From Bacteroidota bacterium (lineage in GTDB: Bacteria; Bacteroidota; Bacteroidia; Sphingobacteriales; Sphingobacteriaceae): DNA of 64,000 bases. Position 1 is the stretch's first letter; each line of letters opens with the position of its first letter. Positions 44,743-54,347 of this stretch are shown here, one piece after another. The position numbers and the translations under genes are program-made. The stretch spans positions 46,220-110,219 of the forward strand of contig JAFDZM010000071.1 in the NCBI GenBank assembly GCA_018266915.1. Reading direction: 5' to 3'. Under the pieces are notes generated by a model. The model did no database searches. It saw nothing but the letters and a program-made list of their open reading frames with translations, and was not told where the DNA came from.

Positions 44743-45702
44743 TTATTCTTTTTTACCGTAACCGGTGTAGTCGTTAACATTTTCCTGCGTAACCAATTCT
44801 ACGGCAACCGGCATCTTTTTAGGGAAATCCCGTTTGCCTTTAAAATATTCGTCCGCGTAAATAGCTGCTGTTTTTGCCATTACCTTCGGGAATTGCATCC
44901 CGGTGGCCATTATCTTTTTGTTTTGGATCGATTCGATTACATCCTGCGCACCATCAAAACCAAAGACTTTAATATCATTGGCTTTCCCCGATGCAACAAG
45001 TGCCTGGTAAGCGCCTGAAGCCATCGCATCATTGCCGCAAAAAACGGCGTTAATGTCAGGATGCGCCTGCAATATCGACTCCATTACTTCCATCGCTTTA
45101 TTGCGGTCGAAGTCAGCACTTTGTTGAGCAACCATTGTCAAACCGGGGAAGAAATCCACTACGCTGTGAAAGCCTTTGGACCGGTTCCAGGTGTTATTAT
45201 CACCCACCAAGCCTAATATCTCTACGTATTTCCCCTGCTTATTCAACTTCTCCACAAAATATTTCCCGATAGCAACGCAGCCCGAGTAATTATCAGATAG
45301 AATTTGAGAAGTAGCAGCATCAACGGAGTTCACTTCTCTGTCCATGCAAAAAACCGGAATACCTGCTGATTTGGCCTCCAGCACATTGCTTACCGAGCCA
45401 TCAGCATCGGTAGGGTTAAAGAGGATTGCATTGTATCCGGCGCTGATGGCGTTCTCAAAATTGTCCGCCTCAATAGCTGTATTGTTTTGAGAGTCGAATA
45501 TTTTGGTTTCATACCCCAAGCTTTTAGCCTGCTCCGCCGCCGTTTGCGCAAGCACCACAAACCAGGGGTTATTGAGTGTGGATACGATGACGGCCACTTT
45601 TTTATGCCTGCCCTGATCGCTGCCACTTCTGCACCCGCATAAAACCACCACCACTACGAGGAAGTATAATGAACATTGTTTTATGACAGTCAAATATCTC
45701 AT
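44743..45702 (-). CDS. Ribose-type sugar ABC transporter substrate-binding lipoprotein
   Basis: The 319-aa protein has a lipoprotein signal (VVVVVLCGCRSG, Cys about 23-24). The periplasmic-binding fold of the RbsB group follows (VAVIVSTLNNPWFVVLAQTAAEQAKSLG, ILFNPTDADGS, PVFCMDREVN, NAVFCGNDAMASGAYQALVASG, KVFGFDGAQD). The ligand pocket residues N/F/D/R/N/D/Q of pentose binders appear to be present, so a furanose or pyranose pentose is likely. It sits 3 bp after the transketolase C-subunit gene. Confidence 0.93.
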   Translation of the reverse strand: MRYLTVIKQCSLYFLVVVVVLCGCRSGSDQGRHKKVAVIVSTLNNPWFVVLAQTAAEQAKSLGYETKIFDSQNNTAIEADNFENAISAGYNAILFNPTDADGSVSNVLEAKSAGIPVFCMDREVNSVDAATSQILSDNYSGCVAIGKYFVEKLNKQGKYVEILGLVGDNNTWNRSKGFHSVVDFFPGLTMVAQQSADFDRNKAMEVMESILQAHPDINAVFCGNDAMASGAYQALVASGKANDIKVFGFDGAQDVIESIQNKKIMATGMQFPKVMAKTAAIYADEYFKGKRDFPKKMPVAVELVTQENVNDYTGYGKKE

Positions 45703-45705
45703 AGT

Positions 45706-46665
45706 TTATTTTAATAATGCTACTGCTTCTTTGGCGATCCCCGCTTTTGAAATACCATAGTGCTCAAATATTTCGGTTTGCGAACCAGTGACGGTATATT
45801 CATCCGGTATGCCCATTATCTTGAATGGTAAAGACAAATTATTCTGCAAAAGAAATGAAGCGCAGGCCTCGCCCAATCCACCGTTTATGCTGTGCTCTTC
45901 TATGGTTATCATAGCTTTACATTTCTTAGCCACAGATTCGAGTAAATCATAGTCTAATGGTTTGATCGTGTGCATGCTGATGACCATTGCAGATATTTTA
46001 TTTTCTTGCTCCAATATTTCTGCAGCTTGCAGAGCGGGGTATACCGTTTCGCCGGTTGCGACCAACGCGATATCGCAGCCTTCTCTTACAATCCGTCCTT
46101 TCCCAAATTCAAAAGACTGATCACAAGATAATTTAGGCATTACTTTTTTACCAAAACGCAGATAAATAGGATGATTTGATTTAGCAGCCAATCTGATGGC
46201 TTCTATTGTTTCATAATTATCAGCAGGGGCGGCAATCACCAGGTTATTGATAGCACGCAACACGGCAAAATCGTGCAAGCTGTGATGGGTGCTGCCCAAA
46301 GCGCCATAACTTACCCCCGCGCTGATGCCGATCAGCTTTACCGGATTATCCGAATAAGCTACATCATTTTTGATCTGCTCCAGCGCACGGGCGGTAAGAA
46401 AGCATGCAGGAGAGACGGCAAATGTTTTTTTGCCTGCTGACGCAAGTCCGGCGGCTACACCTACCAGGTTTTGCTCGGCAATGCCGATCTCCACAGTTTG
46501 TGCCGGAAAATTTTGTCCAAAGCCTATCAGTTTGCCAGATCCACGTGAATCGCTTGTTACCACTACCACATCCCGGTCTGTCGCCGCCAGCTCTTCGAGT
46601 GTTTGGGCAAAAACTTCCAGGTTTGCTTTATCCGTTTGCGATTTATTTTCTGCTTCAACTATCAT
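45706..46665 (-). CDS. Transketolase C-terminal subunit (candidate apulose-4-phosphate transketolase subunit B)
   Basis: The 319-aa protein contains the pyrimidine-binding domain (VVVVTSDSRGSGKLIGFGQNFPAQTVEIGIAEQNLVGVAAGLASAG, with the glutamate of IAEQN activating thiamine) and the transketolase C-terminal domain (ALVATGETVYPALQAAEIL, MITIEEHSINGGLGEACASFLL). The N-terminal half is a separate gene 11 bp upstream. Split transketolases occur in several sugar routes. With the isomerase and kinase here, the D-apiose route is the best fit, where the reaction would give xylulose 5-phosphate and dihydroxyacetone phosphate. Confidence 0.9.
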   Translation of the reverse strand: MIVEAENKSQTDKANLEVFAQTLEELAATDRDVVVVTSDSRGSGKLIGFGQNFPAQTVEIGIAEQNLVGVAAGLASAGKKTFAVSPACFLTARALEQIKNDVAYSDNPVKLIGISAGVSYGALGSTHHSLHDFAVLRAINNLVIAAPADNYETIEAIRLAAKSNHPIYLRFGKKVMPKLSCDQSFEFGKGRIVREGCDIALVATGETVYPALQAAEILEQENKISAMVISMHTIKPLDYDLLESVAKKCKAMITIEEHSINGGLGEACASFLLQNNLSLPFKIMGIPDEYTVTGSQTEIFEHYGISKAGIAKEAVALLK

Positions 46666-46676
46666 TTTCTATTTCA

Positions 46677-47498
46677 TTAATTCACTATCGCCGCTTCCAA
46701 TTCCTGTATAGCCTGCGCGTATTGCTCAGGGTTTGGCACGCCATGATGCCATTTTAATTGATCCTCCATATAGCTGATTCCTTTGCCTTTAATGGTGTGG
46801 GCAATGATCAAACTTGGTTTCCCCTTCTCAAAAGGGATGGAATCAAATGCTTCGGTCAATGCTTTGAAATCGTGCCCGTCAACATGCTTTACGGCCCAGC
46901 CAAAACTTTCAAATTTTTCATCTATCGGATCAGTGTTGCATACTTCAGAGGTTCTGCCGGAAATTTGGAGTTTATTGTGATCGATGATCGCGCATAGGTT
47001 ATCCAGTTTATAATGCGATGCGGTGAGCGCGGCCTCCCAGTTTGATCCCTCGGGGAGCTCACCGTCGCCTAACAAGGTAAATACACGGTAGCTTCGCGCA
47101 TCCATTTTGGCGGCTAATGCATTACCGACGCTTAGCGACAAGCCATGCCCCAATGCACCGGTATTCTGCTCAACACCATGCACCTTTTTTGTAGGGTGAC
47201 CGATATAATGCGATTTATATTTGCATAATGTTTCCAGATCAGACTCAGGGAAGAATCCTTTATCGGCTAATACCACATATAGCGCTTCTACTGTATGCCC
47301 CTTGCTTTGAATATACCTGTCGCGATTGGGTGACGAGAAATCCTGCGGACTCACATGAAGTACATGATTGTACAACACATTTAAAATATCAATGCAAGAC
47401 AAGCTCCCGCCCGTATGTCCCGCCTTTGCTGCATAGATGTATTTGAGTATCTTTTTGCGATACTCAACTGATTTTATAGCTAATTCTTTCTCCGTCAC
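46677..47498 (-). CDS. Transketolase N-terminal subunit (candidate apulose-4-phosphate transketolase subunit A)
   Basis: I use the GTG at 47498 (VTEKELAIKSVEYRKKILKYIY), which matches where homologues begin; a TTG at 47534 is also open but overlaps the isomerase gene. The protein is the thiamine-diphosphate domain of transketolase: AKAGHTGGSLSCIDILNVLY, the metal/TPP motif GDGELPEGSNWEAAL ending in IIDHNKLQISG, and HTIKGKGISYME. It needs the C-subunit encoded 11 bp downstream to make a full active site at the interface. Confidence 0.91.
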   Translation of the reverse strand: MTEKELAIKSVEYRKKILKYIYAAKAGHTGGSLSCIDILNVLYNHVLHVSPQDFSSPNRDRYIQSKGHTVEALYVVLADKGFFPESDLETLCKYKSHYIGHPTKKVHGVEQNTGALGHGLSLSVGNALAAKMDARSYRVFTLLGDGELPEGSNWEAALTASHYKLDNLCAIIDHNKLQISGRTSEVCNTDPIDEKFESFGWAVKHVDGHDFKALTEAFDSIPFEKGKPSLIIAHTIKGKGISYMEDQLKWHHGVPNPEQYAQAIQELEAAIVN

Positions 47499-47509
47499 CG
47501 CTTGATCTT

Positions 47510-48928
47510 TTAATTGAACACACTTACTTCCCAACCCATATAGTTTTCAAATGACTCGCGCAGAATAGCCGAAGTTTTTGACGCATTCATCACTACGTGA
47601 TGCTCAAAGCCATTGCGGCATACAAACTGCATCAGTCCCTGTAAGTCGTTTATTTTGGCTACCGCTCGTGTACCGAAAGTATTCAGCGGGTCATCGGTCA
47701 GCATGCCTTCGCCGATATAAGCTTTGATAATGCCTTTTGAATCGTCAGTGCTGATTCTGCCATAGGTTAAAGGCATTGCCGGGGTACGGCCGGCCAATGC
47801 CCCGTAGGTATTCTCTTCACCTACCGATGTGCCTATGATCGGCGCTGTGCTGATCTCGATATCCGGCAGGAATGACTTTGCCCAGTTACCGCAGTGGAAA
47901 AGCACACATTTATTTTCGTCATCTGAATAATTGTTGTTCCAATCCACCAATGCGCTTGGAGAACTCGACGCCAGCTGCATAGCATACATGGTAAGCGTAC
48001 CGGTCACATCCACCTCGCAAGCGCTCGGCAGCATGTTCTCGCTCATCATGCTCATGCTGGTGCATACATTACAACCATAGTTTTGCTGAAGCGATGTCCA
48101 GCATTGTATAGCTGTAGCATCCAAAGCGTTTTCTTGCATAAACTCATGCAATACAGCGTCAAGCTTGGCTATCTGGATCAACCTGTCATCCGGCGTTCTG
48201 CCGGTAGAAGAGTAAGCTTTGATTTTCTCCAGTCGTTCTTTGACTATCCCATCATCTTTGGTCAGTTTATTGGCATTTCCCAATATCGCCGATAGATCGG
48301 TTGTAACTACCGATATACCATTACGCTGCAATATCTTTTCGCTATACCGGACAGTGTTAAAACCACCCGGGCGTGCTCCGACAGCACCGATACGCACTGT
48401 GCGCATGCCTTTTACTACACGGCATACCGCTTTAAAATTGAGCAGGTCCTGGTGAAAGCTCTCATCCAAAGGATGTACTACATGTTTGGTGGTCAATGAA
48501 TATTTTATACCGAACTGGTAAAGATTATTGCAAACGGAAATTTTACCGCACCAGGCGTCGCGGCGGTTAACCACATCCATTTTGTTCAGGTCGTCGGGAT
48601 AGGCTTGTATAAGCACAGGCACATTAAGACCGGATAATTTGAGTGTTTCGGCAATGCCTTTTTCGTCACCAAAATTTGGCAATACTACCAGTACCCCTGC
48701 AATCGTATCCGCATGTTTTCTGAATAAGGCCGCACATTTCTGCGCCTCAATAAACGTTTCTACGCCGCCCAGTTTGGTATCGGTTTCGTTAAGCATAATC
48801 GGCGTAACACCTGCTTTTTCAAACGCTTTAGTCAAATCTGCCCTGCATTCGCCAACCAGCTTGTCCGGAAAGAAATCGCGGTTACCGATGATGACGCCTA
48901 AGGTTATATTCCCTTCGTTATTTTTCAT
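47510..48928 (-). CDS. L-fucose/L-arabinose-isomerase-like enzyme (candidate D-apiose isomerase)
   Basis: Start at ATG 48928; a TTG at 48943 lies 5 codons earlier. The 472-aa protein has the fucose-isomerase fold: an N-terminal Rossmann-like domain (LGVIIGNRDFFPDKLVGECR), a central domain with acidic metal ligands (SACEVDVTGTLTMYAMQLASSSPSALVDWNNNY) and a C-terminal domain (HCGNWAKSF, GFEHHVVMNASKTSAILRESFENYMGW). It should interconvert an aldose and ketose. In the context of the kinase and split transketolase, D-apiose to D-apulose is the best guess. The gene overlaps deoR by 11 bp. Confidence 0.87.
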   Translation of the reverse strand: MKNNEGNITLGVIIGNRDFFPDKLVGECRADLTKAFEKAGVTPIMLNETDTKLGGVETFIEAQKCAALFRKHADTIAGVLVVLPNFGDEKGIAETLKLSGLNVPVLIQAYPDDLNKMDVVNRRDAWCGKISVCNNLYQFGIKYSLTTKHVVHPLDESFHQDLLNFKAVCRVVKGMRTVRIGAVGARPGGFNTVRYSEKILQRNGISVVTTDLSAILGNANKLTKDDGIVKERLEKIKAYSSTGRTPDDRLIQIAKLDAVLHEFMQENALDATAIQCWTSLQQNYGCNVCTSMSMMSENMLPSACEVDVTGTLTMYAMQLASSSPSALVDWNNNYSDDENKCVLFHCGNWAKSFLPDIEISTAPIIGTSVGEENTYGALAGRTPAMPLTYGRISTDDSKGIIKAYIGEGMLTDDPLNTFGTRAVAKINDLQGLMQFVCRNGFEHHVVMNASKTSAILRESFENYMGWEVSVFN

Positions 48929-49697
48929 TTTTATTCCCTGCAATAATTAGTTCTATTTCGTTATCATAAAAAACTTCCTTGTCTTTCTCTTCAATACCCG
49001 GGTCGGTTATAATATAATCGATCAGCGAAAGCGCGCCCAGGCTGGCCAATGCTGTTTTGCCTATTTTGGTCGAATCGGCCACCAGGTACCGTTGCTCTGC
49101 TGCTTCTATCATCGCCTTCTTTACCACCAGATCGCTGATGCTGGGGTAGGTTAAACCTGATTTAAGCGATATCCCGGCTGTTGCCAAAAACAGCTTTTGG
49201 ACATTCAGCCCCTTGAAAAAGTCAGCGGCTTTTTGCCCGGTCAGTGATAGTGTAGGCGGTTTAAACTCGCCGCCTGTCACTATCACCTCGATGCCAGGCT
49301 CTGCTCCAAGCATCAATGCTATGTTGAGCGCGTTGGTGATCACGGTCAGGTTTTTCATGCCTTTTAGCTTTTTGGCCAGCTCGGTTGTTGTCGAGCCTGA
49401 ATCCAAAATGATCGTATCACCACTCTCAATAAACTCAAGGCACTTACCGGCGATGAGTTCTTTTTTATCCAGGTTTTCCTGGTGTGTTAAAGAAAAGGTT
49501 TGCACCTGGTCTTTAATATTTTTGAGGTAGGCCCCGCCATGTTCGCGGATGATCAGTCCGTCTTTTTCAAGCTTCTCCAGGTCCTGCCTGATGGTAACCT
49601 CGGTCACTTTAAAAAGCTTTGCTAGGTCGAGCACTTTGGCTGAGCCGTCTTCCTGCAAAAGCTCTAATATTTTATCTCTTCTATATGTTGGTAGCAT
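48918..49697 (-). CDS. DeoR/GlpR-family transcriptional regulator
   Basis: Start at ATG 49697 (MLPTYRRDKILELL), the usual DeoR beginning; the frame to 49736 would add 13 odd residues. The winged HTH is at about 5-57 (AKVLDLAKLFKVTEVTIRQDLEKLEKDGLIIREHGGAYL). The DeoR sugar-phosphate sensor domain follows (DTIILDSGSTTTELAKKL, VTNALNIALML, ADSTKIGK). It probably represses the whole operon and responds to a phosphorylated sugar, such as apulose 4-phosphate if the pathway call holds. A candidate operator lies 39 bp upstream, with a near-copy before the CE1 esterase gene. Confidence 0.93.
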   Translation of the reverse strand: MLPTYRRDKILELLQEDGSAKVLDLAKLFKVTEVTIRQDLEKLEKDGLIIREHGGAYLKNIKDQVQTFSLTHQENLDKKELIAGKCLEFIESGDTIILDSGSTTTELAKKLKGMKNLTVITNALNIALMLGAEPGIEVIVTGGEFKPPTLSLTGQKAADFFKGLNVQKLFLATAGISLKSGLTYPSISDLVVKKAMIEAAEQRYLVADSTKIGKTALASLGALSLIDYIITDPGIEEKDKEVFYDNEIELIIAGNKNEK

Positions 49698-49735
49698 ATT
49701 TTCGTTTTTCTTCAAAAATGCGACATTGCGCAACA

Positions 49736-49753
49736 AAAAGAAAACAAATGAAA
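49736..49753 (-). promoter_or_regulatory. Candidate DeoR operator before the sugar operon
   Basis: Read on the minus strand this is TTTCATTTGTTTTCTTTT. It differs at only two positions from the site at 50994-51011 before the esterase gene. T-rich tracts with TTTC repeats near 10-bp spacing are typical DeoR-family (AgaR, GlpR-like) operators. It sits 39 bp before the deoR ATG. Confidence 0.65.
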
Positions 49754-51151
<1,398 letters not shown>

Positions 51152-51170
51152 ACGCGCCTGGCGTCAATCC

Positions 51171-51198
51171 AAATAAAAGACAAAAGACTCTTTTATTT
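51171..51198. promoter_or_regulatory. Palindromic candidate operator of the Rrf2 regulator
   Basis: Arms AAATAAAAGA (51171-51180) and TCTTTTATTT (51189-51198) are perfect complements. A tighter palindrome AAAAGA-C-TCTTTT (51182-51194) is nested in the right half and overlaps the expected -33 region. The half site ATAAAAGACAAAA recurs at 51683-51695 before the hemoglobin gene. Confidence 0.65.
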
Positions 51199-51211
51199 TA
51201 ACGATTATCTC

Positions 51212-51219
51212 TATCTTTG
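51212..51219 (+). promoter_or_regulatory. -7 promoter box of the Rrf2 gene (TATCTTTG)
   Basis: TATCTTTG fits TAnnTTTG exactly, with a T-rich stretch (TTTT at 51191) 17 bp upstream acting as the -33 element. The transcript would start only a few bases before the ATG at 51232, which supports that start codon. Confidence 0.7.
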
Positions 51220-51231
51220 TCTCATAAATAA

Positions 51232-51669
51232 ATGGGAATCTTTTCAAAAACGTGTGAATATGCTATGCGGGCAGTTTTTTTCATCGCTGCCAAAACCGCC
51301 GATGGCGGTCGCGTAGGCATAAAGGAAATTGCAACGGGAATTGATTCTCCTGAACATTTCCTTGCCAAAATATTGCAGGATTTAAGCAGAAGGGGAGTGA
51401 TACAATCTGCAAAAGGCCCTAACGGTGGGTTTTATGTGGATGAAGCGATACTTAACATGCCTTTGTCATCAATAGTTGAAGCGGTAGATGGCAATGACAT
51501 ATTCATCGGGTGCGGCTTGGGTTTGGAATATTGTTCAGAGGAAAACCCCTGCCCGATACATCACGAATTTAAAGCTATCCGTAACCAGATACAGGTTCTG
51601 CTTAAGACAACCAAGATTGGTGAGTTTAATGAAGATTTGAACCTGGGCATAGCAGTATTAAAGAAATAA
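51232..51669 (+). CDS. Rrf2-family transcriptional regulator, NsrR/IscR-like with three Cys
   Basis: The 145-aa protein has the Rrf2 winged helix (SKTCEYAMRAVFFIA, EIATGIDSPEHFLAKILQDLSRRGVIQSAKGPNGGFYV). Cysteines C94, C101 and C107 are spaced C-x6-C-x5-C, close to the Fe-S ligands of NsrR and IscR. It probably holds an Fe-S cluster and senses NO or redox state. The next gene, 38 bp on, is a truncated hemoglobin, the classic NO-detoxification partner. Palindromes before both genes are candidate operators. Confidence 0.91.
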   Translation: MGIFSKTCEYAMRAVFFIAAKTADGGRVGIKEIATGIDSPEHFLAKILQDLSRRGVIQSAKGPNGGFYVDEAILNMPLSSIVEAVDGNDIFIGCGLGLEYCSEENPCPIHHEFKAIRNQIQVLLKTTKIGEFNEDLNLGIAVLKK

Positions 51670-51707
51670 AAAATTTTGCTTTAATAAAAGACAAAAAGGT
51701 ATTATAT

Positions 51708-52091
51708 ATGAAAGATATAACAGGATTAGAAGATATACAGCTCTTTGTAGACGAGTTCTATAACAAAGTACGTGAGGATGAAGTGATAGGGCCTGTGTTT
51801 GCCGGGGTTATTACCGACTGGCAGCCGCATTTAGATAAAATGTATGCATTCTGGAACGCTGTCCTGTTTGGCGCTCCGGGTTTTAAGGGTAATCCTTTTG
51901 CAAAGCATGCGCCACTGCCTATTGCAGATGATCATTTTGGAAGATGGCTGGAACTGTTCGCAGAAACTATTGACGCAAATTTCGCAGGACCGCTAGCCGT
52001 GGAAGCTAAGCAAAAGGCCGGGATAATGGCAACCATGTTTATGAGTAAACTTGATAGGATGAGAAATGGTTCTGGCTATACCATAGTTTAA
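51708..52091 (+). CDS. Group III truncated hemoglobin
   Basis: The 127-aa protein has the 2-on-2 globin pattern of group III: LFVDEFYNKVREDEVIGPVFAGVI, HLDKMYAFWNAVLFG, and the proximal haem ligand H76 in the DDHFGRWLELF segment. Such proteins bind O2 and NO and protect against nitrosative stress. It follows the Rrf2 regulator and has a second copy of the ATAAAAGACAAAA half site 12 bp before its start, so it is probably under that regulator. Confidence 0.93.
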   Translation: MKDITGLEDIQLFVDEFYNKVREDEVIGPVFAGVITDWQPHLDKMYAFWNAVLFGAPGFKGNPFAKHAPLPIADDHFGRWLELFAETIDANFAGPLAVEAKQKAGIMATMFMSKLDRMRNGSGYTIV

Positions 52092-52207
52092 ACCAATCAG
52101 ACTATAAATAAAACCAATCGGTATATTAAGTATCCTTTTTCTTTAATTGATGCTGATATTCAGTCGTTTCTTTACATCCACCCGACAAATTTTGAAGCGT
52201 TTCTGTG

Positions 52208-52215
52208 TATCTTTG
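52208..52215 (+). promoter_or_regulatory. -7 promoter box of the RpoD-like gene (TATCTTTG)
   Basis: TATCTTTG fits the TAnnTTTG consensus. It would give a 5' leader of about 130 nt before ATG 52352. No good TTTG -33 box is seen at standard spacing. Confidence 0.5.
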
Positions 52216-52351
52216 TACGTTGAAGATTTGTAGCGACTCCTTTCATTTGATCGCACCGGCTTTTAGCTATTCCTGCTTTTATAAGCAAAATTACTACGCG
52301 CATTTTAAGGCACACAATCTTTAGCATTCACTAAGAAAGGTATTTTGATAA

Positions 52352-53212
52352 ATGAGACAACTTAAAATAAGTCAGTCGATCACGAACCGTGAGTCTGCGT
52401 CATTGCAACAGTATTTATCGGATATTGCAAAGATCCCGATGGTGACGCCGCAAGAGGAAGTGGTCTTAACACAGAAAATAAAACAAGGCGACCAGGCAGC
52501 TTTGGAACGCCTCACAAGCGCGAACCTGCGGTTTGTAGTTTCGGTTGCGAAACAATATGAAAGTTCAGGTCTTACCCTGGGCGACCTGATCAATGAGGGC
52601 AACCTTGGATTGATCAAGGCAGCAAAACGTTTTGATGAAACCAAAGGCTTCAAATTTATTTCCTATGCTGTTTGGTGGATCCGTCAATCCATCCTCCAGG
52701 CTATTACGGATCATGCCAGGTTGGTGCGCCTGCCAGCAAATAAGGTTGGCGACCTGAGCAAGATCAGCAAGGCTTCGTCTGAATTGGAACAGCACCTTGA
52801 AAGGGCGGCAACAGTAGAAGAAATTGCCGAAATTTTGGAAGTAACTGTTGAAAAGGTTGCAGGAACGCTTGCCAGCGCAAGCAGGCACGTATCTGTTGAT
52901 GCACCATTCAGCAGCGAGGAAGAAAACACGTTATTAGATGTGCTGCAAAACCCTGAATCGAACACGGACAAGTATATCATGGATGATTCACTGAGAACCG
53001 AAATTTCGCGCAGTTTGAAGATGCTTGACGCCAGGGACAGGGAAATTGTCGAACTGTTTTTTGGTTTAAGCGGTTCACAACCATTAAGCCTTGAAGAGAT
53101 AGGCGAAAAATACAACCTGACCAGGGAACGGGTAAGGCAGATAAAGGATAAAGCTTTGGCAAGGCTAAGGCACAGCGACAGGGCCTATAGGGAATTGAAG
53201 AGTTATTTGTAA
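52352..53212 (+). CDS. RpoD/SigA-family sigma factor, divergent paralogue
   Basis: The 286-aa protein has regions 1.2-4 as in the short Bacteroidota Rpo[90 protein letters not shown] (region 2), and [27 protein letters not shown] (region 4.2). After region 2.4 the near-universal AEQSRIVRLPLNQ reads [13 protein letters not shown] here. Region 3 and the tail also depart from the housekeeping form. It is therefore more likely a second, group-2-like sigma factor than the essential RpoD. It is a single gene with its own terminator. Confidence 0.9.
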   Translation: MRQLKISQSITNRESASLQQYLSDIAKIPMVTPQEEVVLTQKIKQGDQAALERLTSANLRFVVSVAKQYESSGLTLGDLINEGNLGLIKAAKRFDETKGFKFISYAVWWIRQSILQAITDHARLVRLPANKVGDLSKISKASSELEQHLERAATVEEIAEILEVTVEKVAGTLASASRHVSVDAPFSSEEENTLLDVLQNPESNTDKYIMDDSLRTEISRSLKMLDARDREIVELFFGLSGSQPLSLEEIGEKYNLTRERVRQIKDKALARLRHSDRAYRELKSYL

Positions 53213-53241
53213 TTTCCTAAGCTTAGAATAAATCAGGTAAG

Positions 53242-53275
53242 AGCCTTTAGCGGAAAGCTGAAGGCTTTTGTTTTT
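53242..53275 (+). terminator. Rho-independent terminator
   Basis: Stem AGCCTTTAGC (53242-53251) pairs with GCTGAAGGCT (53257-53266), with one G-T pair. The loop is GGAAA, and T-rich sequence follows. It ends the RpoD-like gene. Confidence 0.85.
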
Positions 53276-53296
53276 AATAAGAGGTATGGGTGAATA

Positions 53297-53686
53297 CTAT
53301 TCATCCAGCGTTCCGGAAGGCAGCGGCTGGTGATTAACCACACGAACCACTTTGTCTACCATCAGTTCAATATCAAAGGGTTTGCGGATATAATCGTTGG
53401 CTTCACATTCCTTTGCAATCAATTCAATATCATTGGCTGTAGACAGTATGATTACGGGGATAGCTGCCAGTTCAGGAATGTTTTTCATCTTTCTGCATAA
53501 ACGGTGGCCCGGCTGGCTGTTGACAAATTCATCCAGCAGGATCACATGGGCGCGGAAGCTCAGAAGGTCCCAAAGCTCTTGTGGTTCGGGAATGCTTAGC
53601 GTCTCGAAACCCTGCTCCTGTAAGATATAATCAACGATCAGGCGGATATCCTGGTCGTTTTCAATAATGAGTACGCGTTTCTTCAT
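53297..53686 (-). CDS. Single-domain response regulator
   Basis: The 129-aa protein is a receiver domain alone: acidic residues E9/D11, phosphoacceptor D52 in VILLDEF, S82/T83 and K102 in YIRKPFD. With no output domain it probably works by protein contact in a phosphorelay. No kinase gene is adjacent. It is divergent from the BLUF photoreceptor gene with 135 bp between start codons, so shared control is possible. Confidence 0.91.
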   Translation of the reverse strand: MKKRVLIIENDQDIRLIVDYILQEQGFETLSIPEPQELWDLLSFRAHVILLDEFVNSQPGHRLCRKMKNIPELAAIPVIILSTANDIELIAKECEANDYIRKPFDIELMVDKVVRVVNHQPLPSGTLDE

Positions 53687-53797
53687 GGGTTATAATCAAT
53701 AGATAACGCTAAAGATAATGTTTTAATTTGAAAAATATTATCGGTGAAGTTAACTATGCCATACGCTTTAAAAATAGGAGATTGTTATTTCTAATAA

Positions 53798-53805
53798 TAT
53801 ATTTG
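53798..53805 (+). promoter_or_regulatory. -7 promoter box of the BLUF gene (TATATTTG)
   Basis: TATATTTG fits TAnnTTTG and sits 16 bp before ATG 53822. A possible TTG start at 53810 would lie at or before the transcript start, which supports the ATG. Confidence 0.6.
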
Positions 53806-53821
53806 CCCTTTGTTCCCCTAT

Positions 53822-54283
53822 ATGCCGGCAACCAGATCACGAAGTATCTATTATCTCATCTATATCAGCACAGCTCATGAGCTGATGCCCGAAGAGAAAC
53901 TCCACTTTTTGCTTGAACAATCCAGGCGGAATAATGAGCAATATGGCATCACAGGAATGCTGCTTTATATGCAAACCCGTTTCCTGGCCAAAATGGACGG
54001 GCGTTTTATGCAGTTGCTCGAGGGGCGCGAAAAGGACGTCCGGGAAATCTACGACCGTATCCGGCAAGATGAGCGCCATCATCATGTAATGCTCCTCACC
54101 GACGGATATGAAAAGAAACGTAGTTTCACGGACTGGTCAATGGGCTTTAAGATAGTTGATGAGCATGCTTCTAACGATGTGTCCGGTTATTTTCGATTGG
54201 GAGATGATTTTCTGAAAGGGGCGACTAGTACGGCGTCTCATTTGAATTTTCTCCGGTCATTTTATCAGATAAATCGGAGGTAA
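53822..54283 (+). CDS. BLUF blue-light photoreceptor protein
   Basis: Using ATG 53822 the protein has 153 aa and a full BLUF domain. The flavin-site residues known from AppA are all present: Y14 (YLIYISTA), N38 (SRRNNEQYGITG), Q64 (RFMQLLEG), W105 and M107 (FTDWSMGF). About 8 extra residues (MQTRFLAK) separate the TGMLLY strand from the Gln strand, compared with AppA. It should bind FAD noncovalently and switch by Tyr/Gln rearrangement under blue light. No output domain is fused, so signalling is by partner binding. Its 3' end is repeated at 54671-54730. Confidence 0.93.
   Translation: MPATRSRSIYYLIYISTAHELMPEEKLHFLLEQSRRNNEQYGITGMLLYMQTRFLAKMDGRFMQLLEGREKDVREIYDRIRQDERHHHVMLLTDGYEKKRSFTDWSMGFKIVDEHASNDVSGYFRLGDDFLKGATSTASHLNFLRSFYQINRR
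54223..54282 (+). repeat. Direct repeat copy 1 (3' end of the BLUF gene)
   Basis: These 60 bases encode the last residues of the BLUF protein (ASHLNFLRSFYQINRR). They recur with a few changes at 54671-54730. Confidence 0.85.
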
Positions 54284-54310
54284 TAAGTATTTCTGAATAC
54301 ATAACTAGCT

Positions 54311-54347
54311 CGCCGGTGCCCGCCGGTTCAAGCGTCTCGCTGACGTC
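54311..54347. repeat. REP-like palindromic element
   Basis: The sequence contains CGCCGGTGCCCGCCGG and the small hairpin AGCG-TCT-CGCT just after the stop of the decayed transposase. This is the look and place of REP elements beside RAYT genes. Confidence 0.5.
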
